A stretch of 64,000 nucleotides of DNA, from assembly GCA_033675265.1 (NCBI GenBank), contig JAUJYZ010001116.1, positions 301,501 through 365,500 of the forward strand, given 5' to 3'. The stretch comes from Actinostola sp. cb2023. Its lineage: Eukaryota > Cnidaria > Anthozoa > Actiniaria > Actinostolidae. A program made the position numbers and the translations under genes. The notes under the pieces are model-generated. The model saw only the letters and a list, made by a program, of their open reading frames with translations. It was not told where the DNA came from and made no database searches. Shown piece by piece: positions 10,212-21,700 of the stretch (within the stretch, counting starts at the first letter, position 1; the number at the start of each line of letters is the position of its first letter).

Positions 10212-10232
10212 ATGGCGGAGCAGAGCTCTTGA
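10212..10232 (+). promoter_or_regulatory. Short upstream ORF before B4GAT1
   Basis: ATG GCG GAG CAG AGC TCT TGA encodes MAEQSS and ends 24 bases before the main start at 10257. If it is in the transcript, it could reduce translation of the main frame. The ATGGCGG context also matches a YY1-like core motif, so the element may act at the DNA level instead. Confidence 0.4.
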
Positions 10233-10256
10233 TGTTCGTTTGATGTAACTATCGAT

Positions 10257-13200
10257 ATGAACTTATCCATTGGTAAAGTGATACTTATCCTAGCGGCAAT
10301 AGGCTTTGCACTTGCAATTTTAAATTTCTTTTTGGTCTCCAAGTTCAACCAAACAAGTGGGTCTAGTGGCAATGGATCTAAGGTAAAGATCATTCTAATA
10401 ATATTATATAAGATATAAATAATAATAATAGGCAAACTAGTAGTACTGCTAAATAACTATATTTTTAAATGTAAATAACTATATTTTAATATAGTTATTT
10501 TAAAATGTAAGATTTAAAACCATTTAACCATTTTATTAAATAATTATTTTATTTTAATAAATAATAATTATTAATATTATTTTGTTTGTTTTTGTTTTTC
10601 ACAGACAATTTTCTCATTGTTTTCCAACACTATTATGGATTTCAGTAATCTAGACATTGATTCTCTGGGAGAATATAGAATACAGACTAACTTTATTAAG
10701 GGTACAGCAGAGTCTATCAGAGGAGCTAATGATGTTGCCATGGTTACCCACTGTACGCCCAACCATCTACACTATTTATTGAACATGGTAGAACACTGGC
10801 AGGGATTTATATCTGTTGGTAGGTTGGTAGCCCCTGCTCACTATATTCACCGATTCGACACTTGTGCTCACATGGGTTACTACTTCATGTTACGGTCACG
10901 AAAAAGTTTGGACATTGTTGTGGTTTTGCTGTACGAACTGACTAATTTTCGTCTAAATTATCGAACTTGGTTCTCTAAATGTGAGCACAAATATTTTGGG
11001 TATTAAAGTATAGAGAATGTGGTTTGGGTATTATTTTAAAAACAGTAATAATACCAAAATTTTAGGCACCAACAAAAAATGAGTTCAATAATTTAGACGA
11101 AAATTAGTCAGTTTGTATAGCAAAATCACAGCAATTTTGTCTTTAAAACTCGGTAATAAGGCAGACAAGTGGATTCCAAGACAATTCGTTTATTCACACA
11201 TCAGTACACCAAGCGTAATTACGTCACAATTGATTAGTAGTAATTAGTAGTAACAATACACAAGTATCCCATGGGGGATTCTCGACATGAAGTAGTAACC
11301 CACAATAGCAACAGTGTCGAATCGGTGAATTCTCGATCAGTCAGTTAATCAACCAACCAATCAAATTGTATTAATGACTGTCGTTCTTTTTCTTAGCTGT
11401 TGTCGTGCCTGGTTTAAATATTATCACAGCATACAAGACTGTGATTGGACTTCATCTTTGTAACAATAAAATCAAACAAAGAGTGACTTTCCACATAGTG
11501 TACCCTCTGTCGCATCCTTCACTTGTTAACAAACTCATGACTCATGTTAAGAGTGCAAGAAAGGCTTTACCAAAGTCTTGTGTAGAGTTTTTGCTTGGTA
11601 TACAGAGTGGATCAGCAGGCATCACAAACTATGCAAACATAAAGGTAAATATACTTAAATACAGTACTATTACAGAATTTGAACCCACGTATCTGACACT
11701 CATGAGGGAGTAGTAAGTTAGTGTATGTTCGTTGTATGAGCCAGTTGCTGAAGGTGGTAAATGGCTAGGGTTATTACATTGCTCTGCAACTTGCAACGCA
11801 ACAATCTTAACAATGTTGCATGACAAGTTGCACGATTTTGTTGCTCATATTACCACACCTTAAGGATGAAACATGTTCTCATTATATGATGACTTTGTTG
11901 TACGTAAAGATTTAATACTAAAGGTTTAGAGCCAATCACTATGACAAGCTACGGTTATTGTTACAATCTAGGTAACTTTGCAACTCTCACTCAAGTGGAC
12001 ATAACTCACAAATATTATGAAAACACTATTATGTATTTTGTGATCAAAATGATGTTATTTTCTATATTTTATGTTAGATTCCATATCCCAATAACCTTCT
12101 AAGGAATGTTGCAAGACACTCAGTCAATTCTGACTACATATTTATGGTGGACATTGACATGATGTGTAATGCAAACCTTTATTCTGGCTTCTTAAAGTTT
12201 GCTGAACAGAATCACTTATTTGGTAGCACTAAAGGTGGGTACCAGTGACATTGGATACTTTAGAAGTGACATATTTATCTACATGATATCTATCAATGAA
12301 ATATCTATATTTCTCTTCTTCGAAAGCTTTCATATCGTAAAGTAAAAATTATTTCAAAACAAAAAAAAATGTTTCATCAATAATTTTATCTTCGAGTGTT
12401 GAAAATATCTCTCACTCGTTCACTGTGTGCCCATGTAATATTCTCTATGTTATTCTGTTACAACTGAAGTTAAATGTAACTAGTAGAGAGTAACTATTTA
12501 TCTACATTTAATATGCTATCCCAGGGACATAGGCAGAGGGGGGTCCCAGAGTGCCTGTGACCCCGCTTCCTCTGGGTCTACTCTTTAAATTTATATGTTT
12601 GAGGAGGGGGGGGGGGGGGGGGGGATGGAAAATTTGGTGGTGAACGATATCATTTTTATGGAGTGTGACTCCCCCAATGGAAAATCCTGGATATGCTCCT
12701 GTATCCTCTACTGGTTTACTACTGTAGTTTTTTAAATGTAGTAGGGAGTAAAATATTAATCTACATAATATACTATGATCTTATACAAGTTTACTAAATT
12801 GTAGTTAAGGTAGGTACAGGTAGGTAAGTTTATTTAAGCTAGAAGTTGATTTAAGCTAGAGACAATCTTGATACATTAAGAGTTAAGAGAGGAACTATTT
12901 TGTTTCTTTCTACAGACAAGATGGTGTTTGTTGTACCAGCATTCGAAAGTGAAAATGATGTCCCTGTTGGAACACAGAAGGAAACATTAATGACTTTGTG
13001 GGATTCAGGAAAGGTTCAACCTTTCTATTTCAAGGCTTGTTGGAAATGCCAACGTCCAACTAACTATGAGCAATGGAAGAGGTACACAGTCTTGTTTTTC
13101 TGTCAAGAATGTTATCACCATGGAATACCATGTGGATAGGGTGTGGTCTCCCTCTGGACCCCAGGGGAAGGGTACTAGGGAACTCAGGTGTAATAGTCTC

Positions 13201-14414
13201 AATTGCTGTAATACAGGGCCCTTTTTGATAACATTACTCTTGTGCTGATTAGGTCACCCTGGGTAAATATTATTATATTATTATTATTGGGCTAACTGAA
13301 CCCCGAAAAGCCCCATGGTCCAGAATGTAACTCCAACTTTAACACTTTTTAACCCCCCCCCCCCCAAAAAAAAAATCCTTACCAAAATCCTACCCCTATA
13401 AAAATCCTCCTAGATAACTAGACCTACAAATTAGACAAATGTAAAGCAATTGCAAATACACAAGTGTATATATAAGCTTTACTATTTATATTATTATTGT
13501 TTCTTTGAAGACACAAGAGCAAGTCTAATGGTGTAGAGATTTCCCACACAGTTGAATGGACAGACCCATGGGAACCATTCTACATTGGACCAAAGGATGT
13601 TCCTTTGTATGATGAAAGATTTAACAAGGTAGAATAGTGATTATATTATAATATGGTATTTAGTATTAGTGATAACAGTAGTTACATAGTATTGATGATG
13701 ATGATAGTATTGATAATGATAGTATTAATTGATGATTATGATAGTATTATTGATGATGATGATCGTATTGATAGTGATGATGGTATTGACGAATAATATA
13801 AATAATAACAATATTATTTATGCAGGGTAACCACTTCAATGCAGTGCACTGTTATTCATTGGGGGTATATAGATGGTAGTTGTACTAGTAATGATGTTGA
13901 TGATGATGCTGATGATGCTGCTGCTGATGACGATGCTGATCATGATCATGATGCTGATCATGGTGATGATGATGCTTATGATGATGGTGCTGATGATGCT
14001 GCTGCTGATGTTGGTGCTGATGATGACTATGATATTGATGATGAGTTATGATGCTGATCATGATGATGATGATGATGCTGCTGATGATGATGATGATGCT
14101 GCTGCTGCTAATGATGATGATGATGAGTCATGATGATGATGAGTTATGATGATGATGATGAGTTATGATAATATTGTAATTAAACTACTTTTACCCATTC
14201 ACAGTATGGTTTTAACAGAATTAGTCAAGTATGTGAGACCAATATTGCTGGGTACAACTTTGCTGTGTTGGATAATGCATTTTTAGTACATCATGGCTTG
14301 AAAAGAAACTTCCACAAGAACAAAGAGAAAGAAAATGATAGAAATAGAGATTTATTTAGACAATTTAAAAGAGAACTTAAAACAAAGTATCCAGCTTCAA
14401 ATCGACGATGCTGA
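10257..14414 (+). CDS. B4GAT1: Beta-1,4-glucuronyltransferase 1 (GT49 family), complete
   Basis: B4GAT1 is a Golgi type II membrane enzyme that adds glucuronic acid to prime the matriglycan chain on alpha-dystroglycan. Exons: 10257-10382, 10605-10818, 11397-11644, 12078-12234, 12916-13081, 13511-13628 and 14205-14414; phases close to 412 residues, near the human 415. Exon 1 gives a short cytoplasmic tail and a signal-anchor ([20 protein letters not shown]). Family landmarks are [26 protein letters not shown] followed by the DxD-type motif [42 protein letters not shown]; and a C-terminal [19 protein letters not shown]...[11 protein letters not shown] ending NRRC. The human gene has far fewer introns, so the seven-exon structure is informative. 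LARGE-type enzymes share the GT49 fold, but this length and C-terminus fit B4GAT1 better. Confidence 0.93.
10845..11330. mobile_element. Foldback element in B4GAT1 intron 2
   Basis: ATTCACCGATTCGACAC at 10845 is mirrored by GTGTCGAATCGGTGAAT ending at 11330. Internal segments also pair, for example GACTAATTTTCGTCTAAATT with its complement near 11085-11110, and GGTTACTACTTCATG with CATGAAGTAGTAACC. There is no coding capacity. Confidence 0.75.
12235..12915. other. B4GAT1 intron 4, non-coding
   Basis: No exon is seen. The intron contains a run of 19 G (12606-12624) inside a repeat that starts CCCAGGGACATAGGCAGAGG, and a short duplicated AGTTGATTTAAGCTAGA segment near 12840. Confidence 0.6.
13676..14165. 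repeat. GAT/GCT trinucleotide microsatellite, B4GAT1 intron 6
   Basis: Interrupted (GATGAT) and (GATGCTGCT) trinucleotides run for nearly 500 bases up to 40 bases before the exon 7 acceptor. They give apparent Asp- or Met-rich frames on the plus strand, which are not genes. Confidence 0.9.
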
Positions 14415-14649
14415 AAATGTATATTTTAAATGAAATCATATATTTTGAACGAAATATATCGCTGAAAGAAGTGGGGACATAACAGTCAAGTGTGACTGCC
14501 TTTGCCTTTCTTAACATTACTAATATAGACAAATATGCTGAGTCATATTGATTTGATGTCTCAAGTCTATTAATTACAAAATACAGGATGTGACTTATGT
14601 ATTTGACCTTTTTTGAGTATTTTATATATTACATCAAAGACTGATTTAA

Positions 14650-15092
14650 TATAATAATAATAATTTAATTCTTGAAAAAGCGCATTACATACAAATCTCA
14701 ATGCTCTTTACAAGTGAGTAAGAAAATATAGAAAATAAAAATATAGAAAATATATATAGAAGAATATAGACAAATATAGAAAATTATCGGGACTCGTCAA
14801 AGGAGTAAGGTGACTAGTATAAATTATGTAAGTGGTTCGTTCTGTTCAAACAAAAAAGTCTTGAGTCTCTGTTTAAATGATTGGGTAGATGGTGCGTTTC
14901 TCATGACCAATGGGAGATCGTTCCAGAGTAGTGGCGCACACGATGAGAAAGCACGACCACCATAGTTTTTCGTTCTAAATGTAGGTCTTGACAGCCGCAA
15001 GTTGTCATTGGCATTTGAACGAAGAATTCTTGTTGGTTTGTGAAGACTGAGTAAGTCTGTCAAGTACTTTGGAGCCAAACCAATAATACATT
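14650..15092 (-). mobile_element. LINE (non-LTR retrotransposon) 3' fragment
   Basis: On the minus strand, 15089-14824 encodes the C-terminal tail commonly found after the reverse transcriptase of CR1/L2-like elements. Landmarks are APKYLTDLL, RSNANDNLRLSRPTFRTKNY, GGRAFSSCAPLLWNDLP and FKQRLKTFLF, then a stop. Downstream on that strand comes a short 3' UTR with GCGCTTTTTCAAG and an (ATT)n tail at about 14650-14665. The element is severely 5'-truncated, as usual for such insertions. It is dead as an autonomous element. Confidence 0.8.
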
Positions 15093-15448
15093 ATTATTTT
15101 ATTTTTATTATTATCTATTATTATTATTAAATTAAGTATTTCTTTGTACGTGGGAGTCATGTATTTGTTTCGACCACGTGCCAAGCTTTCGGACTGTTGC
15201 GTCCATCTTCAGGGCGTTAAAACTACAAAAATCGTGTAAGCTACATGTAACACAAGATACACAACGGTTGAACGTGCACTACGCGTGCAAGAGAGCAAGA
15301 TAATTAACTATTATTGAAATGATATATAAAAAATAAAAACAACTGAATGTAAGAGGGCAACGAAAATAGTAAGAGTGAGAAAGAGAGTGAAAAGAATGAA
15401 GGAAAGAATGGAAGAAAATATGGGAAACTGCAAGGTTAAGAGTAGCCT
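15093..15448. other. Repeat-derived intergenic sequence
   Basis: No gene is seen. ACCACGTGCCAAGCTTTCGG and GACTGTTGCGTCCATCTTC at about 15172-15215 look like retroelement-derived sequence (a motif I associate loosely with Penelope- or LINE-type ends; unverified). The rest is purine-rich. Confidence 0.35.
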
Positions 15449-15535
15449 GATTTTCAGACGGCTCATGTGTCATATGCTTCGCTCCATTTGGGAAGTGAGA
15501 GCGTATGACACATGAGCCGTCTGAAAATCACGCTA
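15449..15535. repeat. Strong hairpin (GATTTTCAGACGGCTCATGTG arms)
   Basis: Near-perfect 35-base arms around a loop of about 20 bases; the arms include CAGACGGCTCATGTGTCATA. It is probably a small palindromic MITE. Confidence 0.75.
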
Positions 15536-15581
15536 GGTTAAGAGTGAGTAAAACCAGTAAAACACTGTTCGCGCCATTCTG

Positions 15582-15826
15582 TATACACCTATTTCAATAA
15601 ACGTTGATCATGGACGATCTGAAATGGATGATCTGAGATCAAGACGAATTATGGGAAAGTGAGGGTCTTTCGTTAGTAACATGCGAAATTCATTCATTTG
15701 ATCTGAAGCTTGGAATCATGCTTGGTGTTTGAACGAGATATGGCGGAGGTTAACGTGAATTTAAAAGTTTCAGATCATCCAATTCAGATCGACCGTTCTC
15801 AACGTTAATTGGAATAGGTGTATATA
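15582..15826. mobile_element. MITE with TACACCTATT ends
   Basis: TATACACCTATTTCAATAAA at the left is mirrored by the diverged TTAATTGGAATAGGTGTATA at the right. Both continue inward with AACGTTGA, GATCTGAA and GGATGATCTGA pairs. The inner 100 bases are unpaired. No coding capacity. Confidence 0.75.
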
Positions 15827-17010
15827 TTTTATTGGGGTTCCTGTGCATTGCCTTGTCAAAATCTAAACTTTTTTTTCAAAATACCTCGAAGACAAATCCC
15901 ATAAAAATGAAACTAACTGAAAACTAAAAGGAAAGGACGAGAAAAGAGAGAAAATGAAACGCGCTAAAAAAAGAAAGATAAAAAATCTGAAAAAAATATC
16001 GACTCCTTTGAGACTCGAATTCCAAACCTTTGGCTCCTTGGTATTGGTCACGGTCCCACCCCTCCCTTATCAAAGGAAAGACGAAAACTACAATTAACTC
16101 GAAAAAATATAAAAAATAAAAATAATGGGACGATTCTTCCGAGACATTCTAAGAAGCTGAGACATCGAATCGACTTACGTAAAGGGTGAAGATTTCGGCC
16201 TCGCCCGCGCTATCCCGGTGCTACATAAAACTTGGTCCTAGCCAAAAGGCCAGCTGTGAGGGAGGGGATATCCGGCCCCTAAGACATAACTTCAGATAAA
16301 CCCTATTAGACCATTGCTCCATCTAGTCACTCATATTATATTAAGGTGCGAGTTTTGTAGTCTATTCGGCGAAGCTTAGGGACGTCACGTCAATATCATT
16401 TGAAACAATACGATCTATTGAGCTACCGGGCTACCCGTGGATTTTTAAGACGAGCATTATTCGATTCACTGACTGGATGTTGAGACTGGTTTGTAACTGG
16501 AGTGTGTGTGACATTCTAAGTCGTGTCTATTTTACTTTCTTACTTAAGACAAAATCTCTCAGCGACCCTTTCACTACGACGCGAGTACAAGTATTAAATG
16601 ATGAACAGAAATTGTTCCTTGCGCTTCTTGTACTTGTGTCAGGTGGTCGTGTCAGGTTACCCTGTGAGCAGAGTCGATCTCCTATTACCTCCTCGCAGGG
16701 TAGTATCAGGCGGTCCGTACCGTTTTCACAATGAAATAATGAAGGCCTCTTGTGCTTGTTTTACTAACGTATGGGAAAGAGATTTTTCCTCGTAGATGAC
16801 TGCGTTGAAGCCACTTGTTGTGTCACTGAGTTTGATGTACCGTCCGGTCCACGGGGAACGCACTGTTCCAGCGACAGAATATACCCCCTGGGTTCCCGAG
16901 GATGACCCGGTTCTGTGAGAAGGGGATATGTTTGGAGGAAGGTGATAGAAGGAGGAAAGGGAACATCATTTTGTAAATGCTTGCTAGGCAACGATTTACT
17001 TCTTCCAGTG
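15827..17010. other. Intergenic sequence without recognised genes
   Basis: No exon with conserved sequence was found on either strand. A 22-base minus-strand segment at 16230-16251 resembles U2 snRNA and is discussed as a weak finding. Open frames around 16477-16795 have no recognisable motif and no supported splice context. Confidence 0.4.
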
Positions 17011-17014
17011 AAAA

Positions 17015-17135
17015 AGCACGGCACACGGCACGGTCACGGCGCGGCACGAAATCATCTCGAAATCCTAAATCATCACGGTCACGGGACGGCACGTGTCCGG
17101 CACGTCCGTAAGTCATACAAAGTCTGCTCTATCAC
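17015..17135. mobile_element. Diverged copy of the GTGCCGTG-core MITE
   Basis: CGAAATCCTAAATCATCACG and GTCATACAAAGTCTGCTCTA are the reverse complements of internal and terminal parts of the element at 3557-3690. GCACGGCACACGGCACGG matches its core. The left end is less clear. Confidence 0.55.
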
Positions 17136-18713
17136 CAAAACGGTGCAGACTTTTGAGCCCGCAAACTTATCGTCCCGCGGTGGACGGTGGAAACACAAAC
17201 TTTTATATGGACATAAGACTTTTACAGGAAAACTTTCCAAAACAGTTTTCTCTATCTGCTAAATTCAGTTGTTACTGGACATATCGATATTAGCCCACTA
17301 CTGATTAAGCACGTAGCGATATGGTAATGAACAATAGAGATTACTACAAATAATGGACAGTTACAAGTAGTAATTCTTGGATGGCACGCAAACAGAACGA
17401 TTTGCATACGCACAAACACGTAGCTGTCACGAAGAGTTTTATCATCACAGAGAACACCGTCAAACATTATAAAAGAAACACACTTTCAAAAACCTGACAA
17501 AAACCGCCACTAGCAAGCAGCGTCGCCTGACGACAACGTTTTGGTGCCTCTATCATGACTTTTCTCATGACTTATAATACAATCAATCAGATATCACCAA
17601 GACTGCGCTTACGAAGTCAACGGTAAGTTTATATTTTCACAAGTTTTTGATAACCGAATACAAAGATAAACAATTCGCAGAAGTTCTTATAAATTCGACT
17701 ACTTTTTATCCAAATTGAAACCATTTAGGGCCGGTTAGGGGGCACTAGTTTGCTCTAGAATTACTCGTATTTGTTTGTTCCGTTTGTTATTATCAGTTTG
17801 TTGTTAGTATTATTTGTAAACACTGTCATACTAAAAAAAATTGTGAAGTTACAGTCAGGTAACATAATAACAAGATATAGGTGTTGTCTCTGACTTGAAG
17901 TTTATAATTATTATTGAAAAATATACTGTCATACTAGTTTGTTTGTTTGTTTTATACTGTTCAGTATCACGCACTGCACTGCTAGCGCTGCTGATCAGAG
18001 TCAATAAGTTTCCAGAATACAAGAGTTGACATGACCCATACTTGTGTTGCGTTGAACTGTTATATGCCTCACATTATATCACGATTTTCATGATCAGCTC
18101 TCATCAGTAAAATATTTTCTCTTCTATTTTCCTCTCTTCTCATTTTCTTTCCTTGTTCTTTCTTTCTTTCTCGCTTCTTCGATTCATTTTTCCTATTTAC
18201 TGTCATCGGTCTTTTTCTTTCTATCTTTTTGTATTTATTAGTCCTCTCCGGCTGTGTGTTCCTATATTTCGTTCATTTTTCCTATTGACTTTCATCGGTC
18301 TTTCAGTTTCACGCTTCATCCATATCCATTCATTCAGCGTCTGATACCTTTAGTTCTTATTTGACATCATTTTATATTTTTCTATGTTATGTTGATTATA
18401 CTTTCTTTCTCTTTTCTTTCTATCTTCCACTACTCTTTTTCTTTTTCTCTTTCTTTTCCCAAGCGTGCTAAAAACATGCACCATTCATCATGGGTATCCC
18501 CTGTTTCCATAATCCCTTGATTCTCTTACGGCGTGTTCTGATTGGCTGTTGCCATGGTTGCATGGTCGTATACAACTCGTTATGACAATCATGTGAATAA
18601 ATTACAGAAATGTACAGCTGAATCGTTTATCGAGCTTTATTCTGGCCAATGGTTTTAGTGCAAAGATGACCCGTTGTGTCGGGATGATTAGTGTTGCTTA
18701 ACCAAGGTTTAAA
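17136..18713. other. 5' flank of the ankyrin-kinase gene, with pyrimidine tract
   Basis: No gene is seen. About 18105-18470 is a strongly pyrimidine-biased stretch (CTTTCTTTCTTTCTCGCTTC and similar), able in principle to form triplex DNA. CCTGTTTCCATAATCCC and GATTGGCTG (inverted CCAAT box) at 18490-18550 lie about 170 bases before the predicted start at 18714 and could be promoter elements. Confidence 0.4.
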
Positions 18714-21700
18714 ATGGCAAAAGACAGACATCGTAATAGCGATGAAAACAAAGTCAAATCCCATCGAAATCCTAATTTATTATCGCATTACCACGAGTGT
18801 GCTTCCAGAGTGTTTTACAATAGCGGAAGGTAGTAAAATCCCTGGTTTCATATCCTGCTGTTTTGTACGAATGTAACTAACACAGGAATACTTTATGGTT
18901 TGCTTTTACTTCAGAGCGAATGAATATCTACACAACCTTTTCCTAAAGGCAGCAAAGGTAGGTGAATGCAACACGTAGACTGCTTTATACATCGTATCAT
19001 TCGATTCATGTGATGCAGAGCAACTCATTTTAAGCTTATGATCTCTCTGTGTTTGTCTAGAATGGTGAAATTGAGAGAATACGAAACTTTCTTAAGCGTT
19101 CATCAAGAAGTAATGTAAGTTATACCTACCAATATCATAGTTTTATATCAAAGAGTGACTTTATTTCTTGTGATAACGTTAACTACCTAATTGTGTTATT
19201 GACAATGATTTATTGTATTGTTGTGGACAGAATGTTAATGTTGATTACAAGGACAGTAAGACTGGTAATACTGCAATAGTTTTAGCTGCTTTAGGGAATC
19301 ATACAGAGGTGAGTGCAGCCCTTATAGACATTAATTAAGTTTATATGTGTAATAATAATAAATTATGTGGTACGTGATTTAATGCAGTTAATACTTTAAT
19401 AATCGCTCCTTTCCGCTTGTCTTAATGTATTTTCCATTTCAAACCTCGTGGGAATAACATACTCTGTTCAAAGTATTGTCATTGAAAAGAGTTGATTACA
19501 CAAGGGAAATAACCCAATGCATGCATGCATATATGGTCACATATGGTATGAAAAGGGCCAACATCAAGACAAGCAGAAAAGGTTCAAAAATCGCAGGCCA
19601 TTATTAAAGTATTAACTGCATTAATGTAATCACCACATATTACGAATACTATCCGATATACTAGTGTACATGCATGCAATGCAATATCTCATCTAGTGTA
19701 TAATATATGCTGTATGTGTCTATTTGCCCAGAATGCAGCCAGGAATGCAGGTCTCAAATAATCTAAATGCCGGTAGTCTGAAATATTCGCAGATTTTCAA
19801 CCGAAAGTCACATTCAAAATATTTCAGATTGCTGGGCACTTAGATTATTTGAGACTGTTCCGGCTGCGATACAGGCAGCATATAACATATACCGATATAT
19901 AACATATATTATAACATAAGGGTTAAACTTCAAAGCTTATATTGCAGTTAGGTTTGCAATGATAGTGTTTGTGTAATAGATTGTACAGTTGCTGTTAAAC
20001 TATGGTGCCGACATCACTCTGCTCAATGATGAAGGGCAATCAGTCACAGCATTAGCACCAGAATCAATACGCCACATCTTACTTGGTAAGTGATATGACA
20101 ATAATATAATAAGAACAACTCCTGTGACTGTATGGCCTGGAGAGAGGGGGTCAATAAGCGATATGGGGGCATGTGTATGCCAACAAACAGAATATGGGTT
20201 TCAGTGATTTTAGTGATCATGGTATATTTTGGGGTCTTAGCCTGTAGGTATTATTGGGTACTATATTATGGGTTAATTGCACCCCTATGTCACGGTTTAA
20301 GCCCAGTACCCCCTTATTGACTGGTTATGTCGGTATTATTGGGTACTATATGTATATTATGGGTTAATTGCACCCCTATGTCACGGTTTAAGCTCAGTAC
20401 CCCCTTATTACACAAAATGTACGAATCACTTACTCTTCCACACTTATATGTATTGCTGTGTTTAAAAAAAATCTTTTTTTTGACAGCCTCAGTGGAAAGA
20501 CAAGGTAAGTCATAATGACATTCTTCACTATTTCATAACCAAGCACAAATTAAGTCAGTACAGGAAAATATCAGACCAAGGTCTTGACAGTGCCCCCAGG
20601 GGGGGTACTCAGGGGTATCAGTGACGGGGAGGTGCGAATGAGGCCAAACATTTTAACCCAAAAAAAGTCCATTACGCGAAAACAAGACCCAAAAAAAGTC
20701 CAACGGCCCAAAATCGTAACCCCAAAAAAGTCCAATTTGTCTCCGCATAAAATCGAGAATGGTAGGATATCATTTTTATCAACCCCCAAAAAGTCCTTGA
20801 CAAAATCTTTATATCAAAAAAAGTCCACCAGAAAAATGAAAACCCCAAAAAAAGTCCCAAGCCGCGAATTTCAAACCCCAAAAAAGCCTTCGCACCTCCC
20901 CGTCACTGATATCCCTGAGTACCCCCCCTGGGACAGTGCCTTACAATACATAGCTGAAAGGCAAGGTCTGTACAAAAAAGACCGAGGTCTGATATTTTCC
21001 TGTACTGATCAAGCAAGCAACCTTATTAAGTTGTTTATTATATGGCATTTTTAATTGAGGTGAGGTTATTTTTGTCATGACAAAAGAATCTGTAATCCCA
21101 AACAGGCAATAACAAAGAATCTTGCATGCTAAGCAACCAATCAGGATGTGCTATTTTACCGGAATTAGCTTGTGTCATATAATAATGTCTAATTATTGAT
21201 CTATTGATAGGTGTATCTCCTCGACATTTATTACAAGCAGCATGGCAGGGTAATGTGGAGGTTTTGAGGAGACTACTGGTAAGATAAATCATAGAAGAGT
21301 ACATGAAAGGAACACTATAGTACTAGATGTATTAGATTTTATTTAAGTCTCCCTGATTAGCAGGGCACTTGTGCCCAGTTATAATATTTTTTTGAGAAGT
21401 TAATTAAGTTTTTTTATTATTAATTTCTATTTCAAACAGTGCACTGCCTATTCTGAATACTGAAGGGCATTTTGCTGCTACTAGTGGCTTAGCAACCACC
21501 ATGTTAATTAACCTTTTATTATTTATTAACCTCTGTGGTTAAACAGGTTTATGGTTGAATAGGATAAATGTGAATCATGACAGGTGTCATATATTGTTTG
21601 TTTTTGTAGTGCCGTGAAGATACATTTGTTTAAGTTTGTTGACAGGACGTATCACTGTTATTTCCTGTTCTGTCTCCTCACGCTGATTAGGCACTGCCTA

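Noticed and set aside
16477..17293. Overlapping open frames of 65-115 residues
   Set aside because: No family resemblance, no consistent splice partners, and part of the region is a MITE copy.
20584..21054. 156-residue Lys/Pro/Ser-rich protein
   Set aside because: It is a translation of the MITE at 20592-20936 with its AACCCAAAAAAGTCC blocks.
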